22,535 nt of DNA from Pseudomonadota bacterium (GTDB taxonomy: Bacteria; Pseudomonadota; Alphaproteobacteria; UBA8366; JADFVY01), in NCBI GenBank assembly GCA_015222795.1, contig JADFVY010000103.1, positions 1 to 22,535 of the forward strand, read 5' to 3'. Position 1 is the first letter of the stretch. Every line of letters begins with the position of its first letter. This document shows positions 7,670 to 14,521 of the stretch, one piece after another. Under the pieces are notes generated by a model, which was given only the letters and a program-made list of their open reading frames with translations, was not told where the DNA came from and did no database searches. The position numbers and the translations under genes are program-made.

Positions 7670-7717
7670 GCCCGCCCCGGAACGAGTCGGTGGATGTTAT
7701 AGCATGAGGGGGCGGGC
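7670..7717. repeat. 9-bp GC-rich inverted repeat between Fic and HAD genes
   Basis: GCCCGCCCC (7670-7678) and GGGGCGGGC (7709-7717) are exact inverse complements around a 30-nt centre. The repeat lies in the 114-bp gap before the HAD gene. Neither strand has a T-run after it, so it is not a standard terminator. It could separate the Fic transcript from the metabolic trio or sit in the trio's leader. Confidence 0.45.
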
Positions 7718-7741
7718 GTTGGGCTAGAGGCGCTTGGCCGC

Positions 7742-8314
7742 TCAAATGAGTTTTCGGAGTTCCGCTGCAAGCGGCTCTTCGTCTCCACCGAAACTCGCTA
7801 TCATTGCAGCCAGAAAATTGCCGGGAACAAGCCTTGTCAATTTAAGGGAGTGGCCGGCGCGATTGGCAAGGAGCGCCAGAAAGACTGTTTGGGTTCGGCC
7901 ATTGCCTTCGCGAAACGGGTGTATTGCGTTCAGGATCGCGAGAAAACGGGCTGCGCCGACGGCAAATTCGTCGCGCTGCATATCTCGCAAATGCCTGTTG
8001 AGCTTTAGTTTGGAAAAGAGTTGCTTCATTTCGCGGTCGATGTTCTCCGGGAAGCAGAACATGTTTTCGCCCTTGCCGATACGCACCGTGCGAAACCTTC
8101 CCGCCCACGCATAAACATCCTGAAACAGATGGAAATGGACCGCTTTATAGTGGGTGACACTAAGTCGCCCATTGGGCAGGGGCTCGTCGGAACGTTGTGC
8201 GGTGCTGATGGCCTCAAATGAGTCGAGCGCGGCCTGATCGCGAATTCCTGGAGTATTTTTTAGAACGGACGTGTCCGCATAACAGTATGGATCTGCTATG
8301 GCCTCATACATCAC
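7742..8314 (-). CDS. Fic-domain protein (putative AMP-transferase toxin)
   Basis: Fic proteins usually transfer AMP from ATP to target proteins. This one is 190 aa, essentially a lone Fic domain. The flap that positions the target, FRTVRIGKGENMFCFPENI, is at 74-92, and the Fic motif HPFREGNGR is at 132-140 with catalytic H132, acid E136 and first arginine R140. The canonical motif continues to a second arginine three residues later; here that place is T143 (codon aca, checked on the DNA), which is unusual. The N-terminus starts with GTG (8314) or ATG (8311), directly after the small upstream gene (5-nt gap), suggesting translational coupling. No inhibitory helix is seen in the protein itself, which fits class I, where a separate antitoxin supplies it. 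Confidence 0.88.
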   Translation of the reverse strand: MMYEAIADPYCYADTSVLKNTPGIRDQAALDSFEAISTAQRSDEPLPNGRLSVTHYKAVHFHLFQDVYAWAGRFRTVRIGKGENMFCFPENIDREMKQLFSKLKLNRHLRDMQRDEFAVGAARFLAILNAIHPFREGNGRTQTVFLALLANRAGHSLKLTRLVPGNFLAAMIASFGGDEEPLAAELRKLI

Positions 8315-8319
8315 CGCGG

Positions 8320-8523
8320 TCAGCGAGCGCTACCGTACTTCGCGGCAATCGCCTTGCGGCGTTCTTCGGCGGAAAGGCCTTTTCGCTCGAATTCGCGAAA
8401 GTCTTCATTCATTTCGGCGGTCAGGCGGATGTTTTCAACTTCGCTTATTTTAGCGAAAACACGGCGACCGATCGTGTAGCCTTCCGCGCTACCGTTTTCA
8501 GTTTTTGATGTTACTTTGCTCAT
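8320..8523 (-). CDS. Small antitoxin-like partner of the Fic protein
   Basis: 67-aa protein encoded immediately upstream of the Fic gene, the arrangement of class I Fic antitoxins (VbhA, FicA/YhfG type). The segment KISEVENIRLT followed by an acidic helix and GLSAEERRKAIAAKYG resembles the VbhA layout of an inhibitory helix, a short link and a second helix. The inhibitory signature [S/T]xxxE[G/N] is not exact: in ISEVEN the serine is three, not four, residues before the glutamate. An exact match, TSKTEN, exists only at residues 5-10, probably in a disordered tail. The start codon lacks a clear Shine-Dalgarno sequence. Assignment rests mainly on size, position and partial resemblance. Confidence 0.6.
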   Translation of the reverse strand: MSKVTSKTENGSAEGYTIGRRVFAKISEVENIRLTAEMNEDFREFERKGLSAEERRKAIAAKYGSAR

Positions 8524-8582
8524 GCGCGCAACATAGCATTATTTGTGTTTTTTCGCATCGGAAATTGTCTTACGCGGCGGTC

Positions 8583-10757
8583 CTACTCTGCGTCCTTCGG
8601 CCGGTCATACCCCGGCAGGCCGCGGGTCAGGTCTTCGGGGTGTAGCAGGACTATTCGTTCGTCATCCAGTTTCCAGCGATAGATCGGCAGGGTTTCCAGG
8701 ATGCGCTGCACGTAGTTGCGGGTTTCGGAAAACGGGATCGATTCGATCCAGTCGATGGCGTCGTCCAGCGAACCCCGGGGGTCGCCGTTTTCTTTCTGCC
8801 ATTTTTTGACCCGGTGCGGCCCCGCGTTATAGCCCGCCAGCGCCATCACCATCGATCCTTCATACTCGATCAGCAAGTCGTCGAGATAGGCGCTGCCCAG
8901 TGTCAGGTTGTGATAGGGGTCGGCGGTCAGCCGGTTTGTCGAGTGGCCCTTGATTTCCAGATCGCGAGCGACTTTCTTCGCGGTCGCCGGCATCAGCTGC
9001 ATCAGCCCTCGTGCGCCGGCCCGGCTGTGCGCCGCTGGATCGAAAGCGCTTTCCTGGCGCACGAGCGCATGGAGCAGCGCCGGGTTCAACGGCAATTTCC
9101 CTTCGACGGCCAAGGTAGGATAGCCCAGATCGCGGAGCAATACGCCATCCCGCGCCGCGCGCCGCGCAATATAGACCGCGATCTCGGTTCGGCCGGCGTC
9201 GCGGGCCAATTTCGCTGATTTGACCCATTCGGTGGCGGTTTTGCTGCGCCAGGCGATATGCCGCAACAGCGGTATCAGCGCCTCGTCGTCATCCAGCGAG
9301 GCGAGGAACGTCATCGGCGATTTTGCGGGGTCGGTGGACGCATCGCCCGTGGTGGTTGGCGCGCTTGTCGCCTTCAGACCGATCAGCAGCCGTGCCAGCC
9401 GCACCAGATCGTCGCGCTCGAAGGTCTCGGCCTCGGCGGCGTCGATCCGGGTTTCGCTGCTCGCCGGTGGCGGGCTGGCCATGCCCAGCCGGTTAGCCGC
9501 CAACTGGCCGTAGAATGTCGTACTGAGTCCGGCGGCGGTGCGATACCATTGCCGGGAAATTTCCTTCTCGCCGGCGCCTTCGGCCGCGCGGCCCGCCCAA
9601 TAGGCGCCGCGAGCCCGGCTGATTGGATAGCTGACGAAACCGTATAATGTTGAGAAATGCCCGAAGGCGGTATGCGGGTCGTTCATGAATCGAAGAGAGA
9701 TCCAGCCGGCAAGGAACTCCGCATCCGCGCGTTTGGCCCGGTCGGTCAATCCGTGCCCGTGCACCAGGCGGTAGGCGGTTCCGGGGTCGTCGTTGCGCAG
9801 AAAACGCCGGGCCAGAATCTCGCGCTCGCTCCACCATCGCGCGGGGTGGCTCAACTCACCCCGGTAGCTGAGCAACAGGTCCGCGGCATCGGCATTCATT
9901 TCCTTGCGCCGGCGCCAGCGTACACGCTCGTAATAGAGGCCGGGGTCGTTCTCCAGCCATGAGGGAATTTTTTCGATGGCGGCGTCAACGCCACCCTTCT
10001 GGCCCATCAGTCTTAGCCTGGCGTCGGCCAGCGCGCGGCGGCCCTGGCCCAGATTACCCATAAGGCGCCTGGCTGCGGTTCGGCGGTTATCCCACAGCAA
10101 TCGGTCGAGCCGCGCCGCGTTGTCCTCGGGCTCCAGATAGGCGCCGAACGTCGCCAGGTATCGTTTTTCGGCGGCGCTGCTCATGTCAAAACGAGCCCAG
10201 CCCCGCCTGATTATGTCGGTTGCCTTGCGCTCGTTTCCACCGACGATCAATGCCTGTGACCAGGCGATCGATCCCTCGAGGGTACGCGGCGCGTGGTTCT
10301 CGAACCAGTCCAGCTTGGCGCGGGTGGGGGTGGCGCCGTCGATAGCGCGTTCAGCCTTCCGGATCAGGGTGCTGAGCTTCGGCCAATCGGGGTTGGCGGA
10401 GATAAAAGCCGTCAGTTCCTCGAAGGACTGTTTCCGGTCCGTATCACGAAGCAGGGCCCATTGCACGAGCTTGCCGACAAGATGGTCCTGAACAGGCTGG
10501 ATGGTGGTCGGCGCACCGGTTTGTATCTCCGGCGCCGCCGGTTTTTCCGCATTCGGAACGACGGGGCGGTTTGCGGCCGCCCCCCATGGGTCGATAGCGG
10601 GATCGCCGCCAGGCTTCAGTGGGTCCGTGGTGCTGGTGGCGAGTTCGAACGGTATTTCCGCGGCCTGAACGGGCGCGCCCAGCAGGGCCGCCACGAAAGC
10701 GGCCAGTGCAATACGGGTAGCTGTTGTTTTTCGACCTGCCATTGCATTCCCCGGCAT
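8583..10757 (-). CDS. Soluble lytic murein transglycosylase (Slt-type)
   Basis: Periplasmic enzyme that cleaves glycan strands of peptidoglycan to 1,6-anhydro products. From the ATG at 10757 it has 724 aa: signal peptide 1-32 (RIALAAFVAALLGAPVQA, cleavage before AEIPF), a long helical-repeat region at about 60-540 as in Slt70, and a C-terminal SLT domain. Catalytic E569 is in RQESAFD, followed by GLMQLMP (584-590) and AGYNAGP (641-647). The frame extends to a GTG at 10799, but that codon has no Shine-Dalgarno sequence and would lie almost at the predicted transcript start. ATG 10757 has GGGGA 9 nt upstream, and ATG 10742 is also possible. It diverges from dapA. Confidence 0.92.
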   Translation of the reverse strand: MPGNAMAGRKTTATRIALAAFVAALLGAPVQAAEIPFELATSTTDPLKPGGDPAIDPWGAAANRPVVPNAEKPAAPEIQTGAPTTIQPVQDHLVGKLVQWALLRDTDRKQSFEELTAFISANPDWPKLSTLIRKAERAIDGATPTRAKLDWFENHAPRTLEGSIAWSQALIVGGNERKATDIIRRGWARFDMSSAAEKRYLATFGAYLEPEDNAARLDRLLWDNRRTAARRLMGNLGQGRRALADARLRLMGQKGGVDAAIEKIPSWLENDPGLYYERVRWRRRKEMNADAADLLLSYRGELSHPARWWSEREILARRFLRNDDPGTAYRLVHGHGLTDRAKRADAEFLAGWISLRFMNDPHTAFGHFSTLYGFVSYPISRARGAYWAGRAAEGAGEKEISRQWYRTAAGLSTTFYGQLAANRLGMASPPPASSETRIDAAEAETFERDDLVRLARLLIGLKATSAPTTTGDASTDPAKSPMTFLASLDDDEALIPLLRHIAWRSKTATEWVKSAKLARDAGRTEIAVYIARRAARDGVLLRDLGYPTLAVEGKLPLNPALLHALVRQESAFDPAAHSRAGARGLMQLMPATAKKVARDLEIKGHSTNRLTADPYHNLTLGSAYLDDLLIEYEGSMVMALAGYNAGPHRVKKWQKENGDPRGSLDDAIDWIESIPFSETRNYVQRILETLPIYRWKLDDERIVLLHPEDLTRGLPGYDRPKDAE

Positions 10758-10808
10758 TATGCCGTTTCCCCGGCGTCCAGAAGGCTTCTTCTGCTCCACC
10801 TGTTTGAA

Positions 10809-10838
10809 TCTATATGAATAGTACCAAGAAAATGTAAA
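10809..10838 (-). promoter_or_regulatory. Candidate promoter of the lytic transglycosylase gene
   Basis: Read on the minus strand, TTTACA (10838-10833) and TATAGA (10814-10809) are separated by 18 bp, a fair match to a housekeeping sigma-70 promoter. Transcription would start near 10802, which supports translation from 10757 rather than 10799. Confidence 0.4.
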
Positions 10839-10869
10839 CTTTATGGCCGCGTTGCTTCGCGTGCCGTGC

Positions 10870-10898
10870 TTGCCGGGAACTGAATCTGGCTGTATGTT
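10870..10898 (+). promoter_or_regulatory. Candidate promoter of dapA
   Basis: TTGCCG (10870-10875) and TATGTT (10893-10898) are 17 bp apart. The predicted start near 10905 leaves a leader of about 60 nt before dapA. It is a consensus-based call only. Confidence 0.35.
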
Positions 10899-10964
10899 CC
10901 GGCGACGCGGGCGAGCGTAGCCCTGAGGTAAACGTAAAAATAACGTGATATCAAGGAGTTAAAA

Positions 10965-11840
10965 ATGTTCAGCGGTTCTTTCACCGCGCTGATCACCCCA
11001 TTCCGCGACGGCGAAGTGGACGAGAAGGCGTTTCAGGAATTCGTTAATTGGCAGATCGAGGAAGGAACGAACGGCGTCGTGCCGGTCGGAACGACCGGCG
11101 AGTCGCCCACCCTGAGCCATGACGAACATAAACGCGTTGTCGAACTTTGTATCGAGGTTGCGAAGGGGAAAGTACCGGTGGTCGCCGGCGCCGGCTCCAA
11201 CTCCACGGCCGAAGCCGTCGATCTGACACGCCACGCAAAAAGCGCGGGCGCGGACGCGGCCCTGATTGTGACGCCCTATTACAACAAGCCGACCCAGGAG
11301 GGGCTCTATCGTCATTTCGAGGCGATCGCGACGGCCGTCGATATCCCGATTATCATTTATAATATCCCGGGCCGCAGCATCGTCGATATGACGGTGGAGA
11401 CGATGGCGCGCCTGGCCAAATTGCCGAATATCGTCGGTGTCAAGGATGCGACCGCCGATCTGGCGCGGCCGCTGGCGACACGTGTCGCCTTGGGCAGCGA
11501 GTTCTGCCAGCTGTCCGGTGAGGATGCGACGATCGCGGCCTTCCTGGCCCAAGGCGGTCATGGCTGTATTTCGGTTACGTCGAACGTGGCCCCGCGCCTG
11601 TGCTCGGACCTGCACAAGGCTTGGAAGGCGAAGGATTTCGACAGTTTTGTCGCGACCCGCGACCGGCTGATGCCGCTGCATTCGGCGCTGTTTTGCGAGA
11701 GCAGCCCTGGTCCGACCAAATATGCGGCCAGTCTGCTGGGCAAATCCTTGCCCGAAACCAGGTTGCCGATGGCGCCGATCGCCGAGGCCAGCCGGGGCCG
11801 GGTCGAGGAAGCGTTGCGGACCGTGGGTCTGCTGAACTGA
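10965..11840 (+). CDS. dapA: 4-hydroxy-tetrahydrodipicolinate synthase
   Basis: Cytoplasmic aldolase that condenses pyruvate with aspartate semialdehyde, the first committed step to diaminopimelate and lysine. 291 aa, the usual length. The Schiff-base lysine K160 is in GVKDAT; the proton-relay residues are T43/T44 in VGTTGES and Y132 in IYNIPGR; R137 binds the semialdehyde carboxylate. AAGGAG at 10953-10958, 6 nt before the ATG, fixes the start. smpB follows after 25 bp on the same strand, so the two are likely co-transcribed. A lytic transglycosylase gene diverges upstream, which may reflect shared cell-wall demand but could be chance. Confidence 0.97.
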   Translation: MFSGSFTALITPFRDGEVDEKAFQEFVNWQIEEGTNGVVPVGTTGESPTLSHDEHKRVVELCIEVAKGKVPVVAGAGSNSTAEAVDLTRHAKSAGADAALIVTPYYNKPTQEGLYRHFEAIATAVDIPIIIYNIPGRSIVDMTVETMARLAKLPNIVGVKDATADLARPLATRVALGSEFCQLSGEDATIAAFLAQGGHGCISVTSNVAPRLCSDLHKAWKAKDFDSFVATRDRLMPLHSALFCESSPGPTKYAASLLGKSLPETRLPMAPIAEASRGRVEEALRTVGLLN

Positions 11841-11865
11841 TAGAACCGATGTTCGTAGATATAAA

Positions 11866-12336
11866 ATGGCCGTAAAAAATAAAGGCACGCGTGCGGCGGC
11901 TGAAAACCGCCGCGCCCGGCATGATTATCATATCGAAGACACGGTCGAGGCCGGCCTGGTGCTGATGGGCAGCGAGGTAAAGTCGTTGCGCCTGGGCCAT
12001 GCCACGCTGGCCGAATCCCATGCCGGGCCCAAGGACGGTGGAATTTGGCTGTTGAACTGCCATATCCCGCCCTACAAACAGGCTGGCCGCGAAAATCATG
12101 AGGCCAAACGCCCCCGCAAGCTTCTGCTGCACAAGAAAGAGATGCAGCGTTTGCTGGAAGCTGTGAAGCAGAAGGGCATAACCCTGGTGCCGCTGAAAAT
12201 ATATTTTAACGACCGCGGTATCGCCAAAATGCTGTTGGGGCTGGCCAAGGGCAAGAAGCAGCATGACAAGCGCCAGGCCGACAAGGACCGCGACTGGAAA
12301 CGCCAGCAGGGCCGTCTGATGCGCGAGAAGGGTTAG
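11866..12336 (+). CDS. smpB: SsrA-binding protein SmpB
   Basis: Binds tmRNA and delivers it to stalled ribosomes for trans-translation. 156 aa, with the family's N-terminal NRRARHDYHIEDTVEAGL, the beta-barrel core GSEVKSLRLGHATLAESHA, NCHIPPYKQAG, and the basic C-terminal tail KGKKQHDKRQADKDRDWKRQ that becomes helical in the decoding channel. The start at 11866 has only a weak ribosome-binding site, consistent with coupling to dapA 25 bp upstream. The tmRNA gene is not visible in this window. The 3' end runs into a short tandem repeat shared with the convergent glycosylase gene. Confidence 0.97.
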   Translation: MAVKNKGTRAAAENRRARHDYHIEDTVEAGLVLMGSEVKSLRLGHATLAESHAGPKDGGIWLLNCHIPPYKQAGRENHEAKRPRKLLLHKKEMQRLLEAVKQKGITLVPLKIYFNDRGIAKMLLGLAKGKKQHDKRQADKDRDWKRQQGRLMREKG

Positions 12337-12355
12337 TAAGGGTTAGTAAGGGTTA
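12331..12355. repeat. Short tandem repeat GGTTAGTAAG x2.5
   Basis: Two exact copies of GGTTAGTAAG (12331-12340, 12341-12350) and a partial third (GGTTA) span the smpB stop, the gap and the stop codon of the convergent glycosylase gene. The unit supplies stops on both strands: TAG for smpB and TAA (read from TTA) for the opposite gene. Confidence 0.8.
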
Positions 12356-12988
12356 CGCCAGCCTGTCGCGCAGTTCCGCGAATACCGCGTGGAACATTTC
12401 CTCGGTCAGGACGCCGGTGTTGGTGTTATAGCGCGAGCAGTGATAGCTGTTGGCCATCAGCAGGCCGTTGGGCAGGTCATGCATGGCGCCGTGGCCGAAT
12501 TTGTATCGCGCGGCCACCAGCCCCATCGAGCGCAGCACCGCCTTATGGGCGATCAGGCCCAACGCCAGGATCGCGCGCAGGCTGCCAAGGCCTTCGATCT
12601 CCGCGTTCAGATAGGGGTTGCAGGCTTTGATTTCGTCGGTGGTTGGTTTGTTTTCAGGTGGCACGCAGCGCACCGCATTGGTAATTCGGCAATCAATCAT
12701 TTTGAAGCCGTCGTCGGGCCGGGCGTCGAACTTGCCGTCACCGAAGCCGAACCTGGCAATCGTGGGATAGAGCAGATCGCCGGCATAATCGCCGGTAAAA
12801 GGCCTGCCGGTGCGGTTGGCGCCGCGCACGCCGGGCGCCAGTCCGACAATCAGCAGGCTGGCATTCACCGGCCCGAAGCTCGGCACCGGCGCATTATGCC
12901 AGTCAGGTGAAGCGACCGCGTTGGCGCGTCGGTATTCGGCCAGACGCGGGCACAGGGCGCAGTCGCGCGCCGGTTCGTCCATGGGCAT
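12353..12988 (-). CDS. Uracil-DNA glycosylase, type 5-like (Fe-S)
   Basis: DNA-repair enzyme that removes uracil and related deaminated bases. 211 aa. GLAPGVRGANRTGRPFTGD (49-67) is the active-site loop and uracil pocket of the UdgB (family 5) group, and HCSRYNTNTGVLT (183-195) matches its C-terminal motif, where many relatives have HPS in place of HCS. Four cysteines suited to a 4Fe-4S cluster are C10, C13, C108 and C123. The start could be ATG 12988 or the ATG at 12982; neither has a good Shine-Dalgarno sequence. It lies 20 bp downstream of the NYN-domain gene on the same strand and is convergent with smpB. Confidence 0.88.
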   Translation of the reverse strand: MPMDEPARDCALCPRLAEYRRANAVASPDWHNAPVPSFGPVNASLLIVGLAPGVRGANRTGRPFTGDYAGDLLYPTIARFGFGDGKFDARPDDGFKMIDCRITNAVRCVPPENKPTTDEIKACNPYLNAEIEGLGSLRAILALGLIAHKAVLRSMGLVAARYKFGHGAMHDLPNGLLMANSYHCSRYNTNTGVLTEEMFHAVFAELRDRLA

Positions 12989-13008
12989 GTCGGGAAACGT
13001 GCCGCGGA

Positions 13009-13626
13009 TCAGTTGGCGACGTCGTAGGCTGCTTCTTCCGCCGGGTTTATCTGTTCTTCGTCGACGTCCTCTTCGGCCTGCGTGCGCGGGGTATGGATTC
13101 TTGCAATCTGGTCCGCGATATCCTGCAGTTCGATGAAGTGATCCGCCTGGCGTCGCAATTCGTCGGCCGCCATCGGTGGCGCGGATTTGACCGTGCTGAC
13201 CACCGTGACTCGGACTCCCTTGCGCTGGGCAGCCTCGACAACACAGCGGAAATCGCCGTCGCCGGAGAAGATCACCACATGGTCCAGGCGTTCAGCCATT
13301 TCCAGGACGTCGGTCGCCAGTTCAAGGTCCATATTGCCCTTGATTTTGCGCCGGCCGGCTGAATCAGTGAATTCCTTGGTCGGCTTGGTGACCATCGTGT
13401 AGCCGTTATAGTCCAGCCAGTCGACCAGCGGCCGAATGGGAGAGTATTCCTGTTCGTCAACCAGCGCGGTGTAGTAAAAGGCGCGGATCATGCGGCCCTG
13501 CTTATTGAACAATGACAGCAATCGCTTGTAGTCGATGTCAAAGCCCAGTGCGCGGGCGGCGGCGTAGAGGTTGGACCCATCTATAAAAAGCGCGGTGCGC
13601 TCGTTCGGGTAAAAATTCATTGCCAT
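13009..13626 (-). CDS. NYN domain protein (LabA/DUF88 family, PIN-like nuclease)
   Basis: Predicted PIN-like, metal-dependent ribonuclease domain of unknown biological target. 205 aa. The acidic centre is visible: D16 and N19 in FIDGSNLY, D100 and D106 in NMDLELATD, and D123 and D125 in SGDGDF, all in the expected order. The NYN domain covers about 10-165. A charged C-terminal tail (AEEDVDEEQINPAEEAA) follows and is probably disordered. The start at ATG 13626 has a second in-frame ATG two codons later. It forms a probable two-gene unit with the glycosylase and diverges from rpoZ across a 314-bp gap. Relatives are widespread in alphaproteobacteria, but function is poorly known. Confidence 0.88.
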   Translation of the reverse strand: MAMNFYPNERTALFIDGSNLYAAARALGFDIDYKRLLSLFNKQGRMIRAFYYTALVDEQEYSPIRPLVDWLDYNGYTMVTKPTKEFTDSAGRRKIKGNMDLELATDVLEMAERLDHVVIFSGDGDFRCVVEAAQRKGVRVTVVSTVKSAPPMAADELRRQADHFIELQDIADQIARIHTPRTQAEEDVDEEQINPAEEAAYDVAN

Positions 13627-13798
13627 GGTCTAATACCTGAATAATTTCTGTTAGTTCATAATCCGGACGGTTATTAAGATGCAGCCCCTTATTTTCCGGC
13701 GCGGGAGCACCCGATCATGAAAATCACACTGGATATTTCAGTACGATCCACCCCTTAACTATTTATTTACCCTTTATAGAGGTCCTGGGCAAGTGTTG

Positions 13799-13833
13799 CG
13801 GTGTAAAACCCTGAAAAAACCCAATTTACACCG
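13799..13833. promoter_or_regulatory. Perfect 9-bp inverted repeat upstream of rpoZ
   Basis: CGGTGTAAA (13799-13807) and TTTACACCG (13825-13833) are exact inverse complements around 17 nt. The repeat sits about 40 bp upstream of the rpoZ -35 box and 170 bp upstream of the NYN gene. It has no T-run on either strand, so an operator is more likely than a terminator. Confidence 0.5.
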
Positions 13834-13871
13834 TTAACGAAAATGACCTTGAGACATTCGGATCAAAGAAC

Positions 13872-13900
13872 TTGCGCAGTTGGGGGCGCAACCCTATATT
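13872..13900 (+). promoter_or_regulatory. Promoter of rpoZ and the downstream cluster
   Basis: TTGCGC (13872-13877) and TATATT (13895-13900) are 17 bp apart, a good sigma-70 match. The start would fall near 13907, giving a 34-nt leader. TTGCGC and GCGCAA (13886-13891) also form an inverted repeat inside the promoter, so a dimeric regulator could bind there. Confidence 0.55.
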
Positions 13901-13940
13901 CCCGCAAGAATTTCAGGTTTCCATAAGGATACGATCAGTC

Positions 13941-14462
13941 ATGGCTCGTGTTACAGTAGAAGATTGCGTTCAAAGGGTCCCCAACAGGTTCGATCTCGTT
14001 ATGCTGGCGGCGCATCGCAGCCGCAATGTCGCGGCTGGCGCGCCGTTGACCGTTGACCGCGACAACGACAAGAATCCGGTCGTCGCGCTGCGTGAGATCG
14101 CGGATGATACAATCGGGATTGACGAAACGCGGGAGTCGCTGATCCGCAGCATGCAGCGTCACGTCGAAATTGACGAGCCGGAAGAAGAGGATACCCTCGA
14201 ACTGATGGCCGGTACGATTATGGCAGCCGAAGAGGCCAACCCCAGCGAGTATGTCCGCGAGGGTGAACTGGTCGAACATGACGAATCCGAGGCCGGCCCG
14301 GCGGAAGATGCCGCGGAACTGGCGGCGGATGACGTCACGGAGCCGGAGGACGAAGATATTATGGCGCCCGCGGCAGAGGATGTTATAGCGCCCGCGGCTG
14401 AGGATGTTATAGAGCCCGCGGCAGAGGATATTATTGAGTTGAAAGAGGGCTCCACCGAATGA
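13941..14462 (+). CDS. rpoZ: RNA polymerase omega subunit with long acidic repeat tail
   Basis: Omega chaperones the beta-prime subunit and forms one of the ppGpp sites on RNA polymerase. The conserved core is residues 1-70: MARVTVEDCV, NRFDLVMLAAHRSRN, and KNPVVALREIADDTI. The start at 13941 matches the universal omega N-terminus; an in-frame ATG at 13872 overlaps the promoter and is rejected. AAGGA lies 11 nt upstream. At 173 aa it is much longer than the roughly 90-130 usual for omega. The extra part (75-173) has 37 acidic residues and only two basic ones (R106, K168), and ends in octapeptide repeats of the type EDVIxPAA. It is followed by rsh, linking omega with the ppGpp synthetase. Confidence 0.95.
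   Translation: MARVTVEDCVQRVPNRFDLVMLAAHRSRNVAAGAPLTVDRDNDKNPVVALREIADDTIGIDETRESLIRSMQRHVEIDEPEEEDTLELMAGTIMAAEEANPSEYVREGELVEHDESEAGPAEDAAELAADDVTEPEDEDIMAPAAEDVIAPAAEDVIEPAAEDIIELKEGSTE
14352..14438 (+). repeat. 24-bp tandem repeat inside rpoZ (3.6 copies)
   Basis: Three near-identical 24-bp units begin at 14352, 14376 and 14400, and a partial unit at 14424. Units 2 and 3 differ at only a few bases. Each encodes eight residues, ED[IV][IM]xPAA. Because 24 is divisible by three, a gain or loss of units keeps the reading frame. Confidence 0.92.
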
Positions 14463-14521
14463 CACTCTGGGCAACATGTCGTTTTTGACCCGCCTGATCC
14501 GTTAAGCGGGGGCGATGCGGC

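Larger units (their letters stand above)
13627..13940. other. 314-bp divergent intergenic region (NYN gene / rpoZ)
   Basis: I found no gene here. It holds a 9-bp perfect inverted repeat (13799-13833) and the rpoZ promoter (13872-13900), each listed separately, and is clearly AT-richer than its surroundings. TTAACTATTTATTTA at 13755-13769 is one base off the alphaproteobacterial CtrA pattern TTAA-N7-TTAA, which is too weak to call a site. No good promoter for the NYN gene stood out. Confidence 0.6.

Noticed and set aside
13755..13769. CtrA-like site TTAACTATTTATTTA
   Set aside because: One mismatch to TTAA-N7-TTAA in an AT-rich gap, and far from both genes' promoters; too likely by chance.
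13872..13940. N-terminal extension of rpoZ from an in-frame start at 13872
   Set aside because: It would translate through the -35/-10 promoter elements, and the omega family begins at MARVTVEDC.
14489..14510. Small hairpin CCCGC/GCGGG between rpoZ and rsh
   Set aside because: Only 5 bp, with a 12-nt loop and no T-run; not convincing as a terminator or attenuator.
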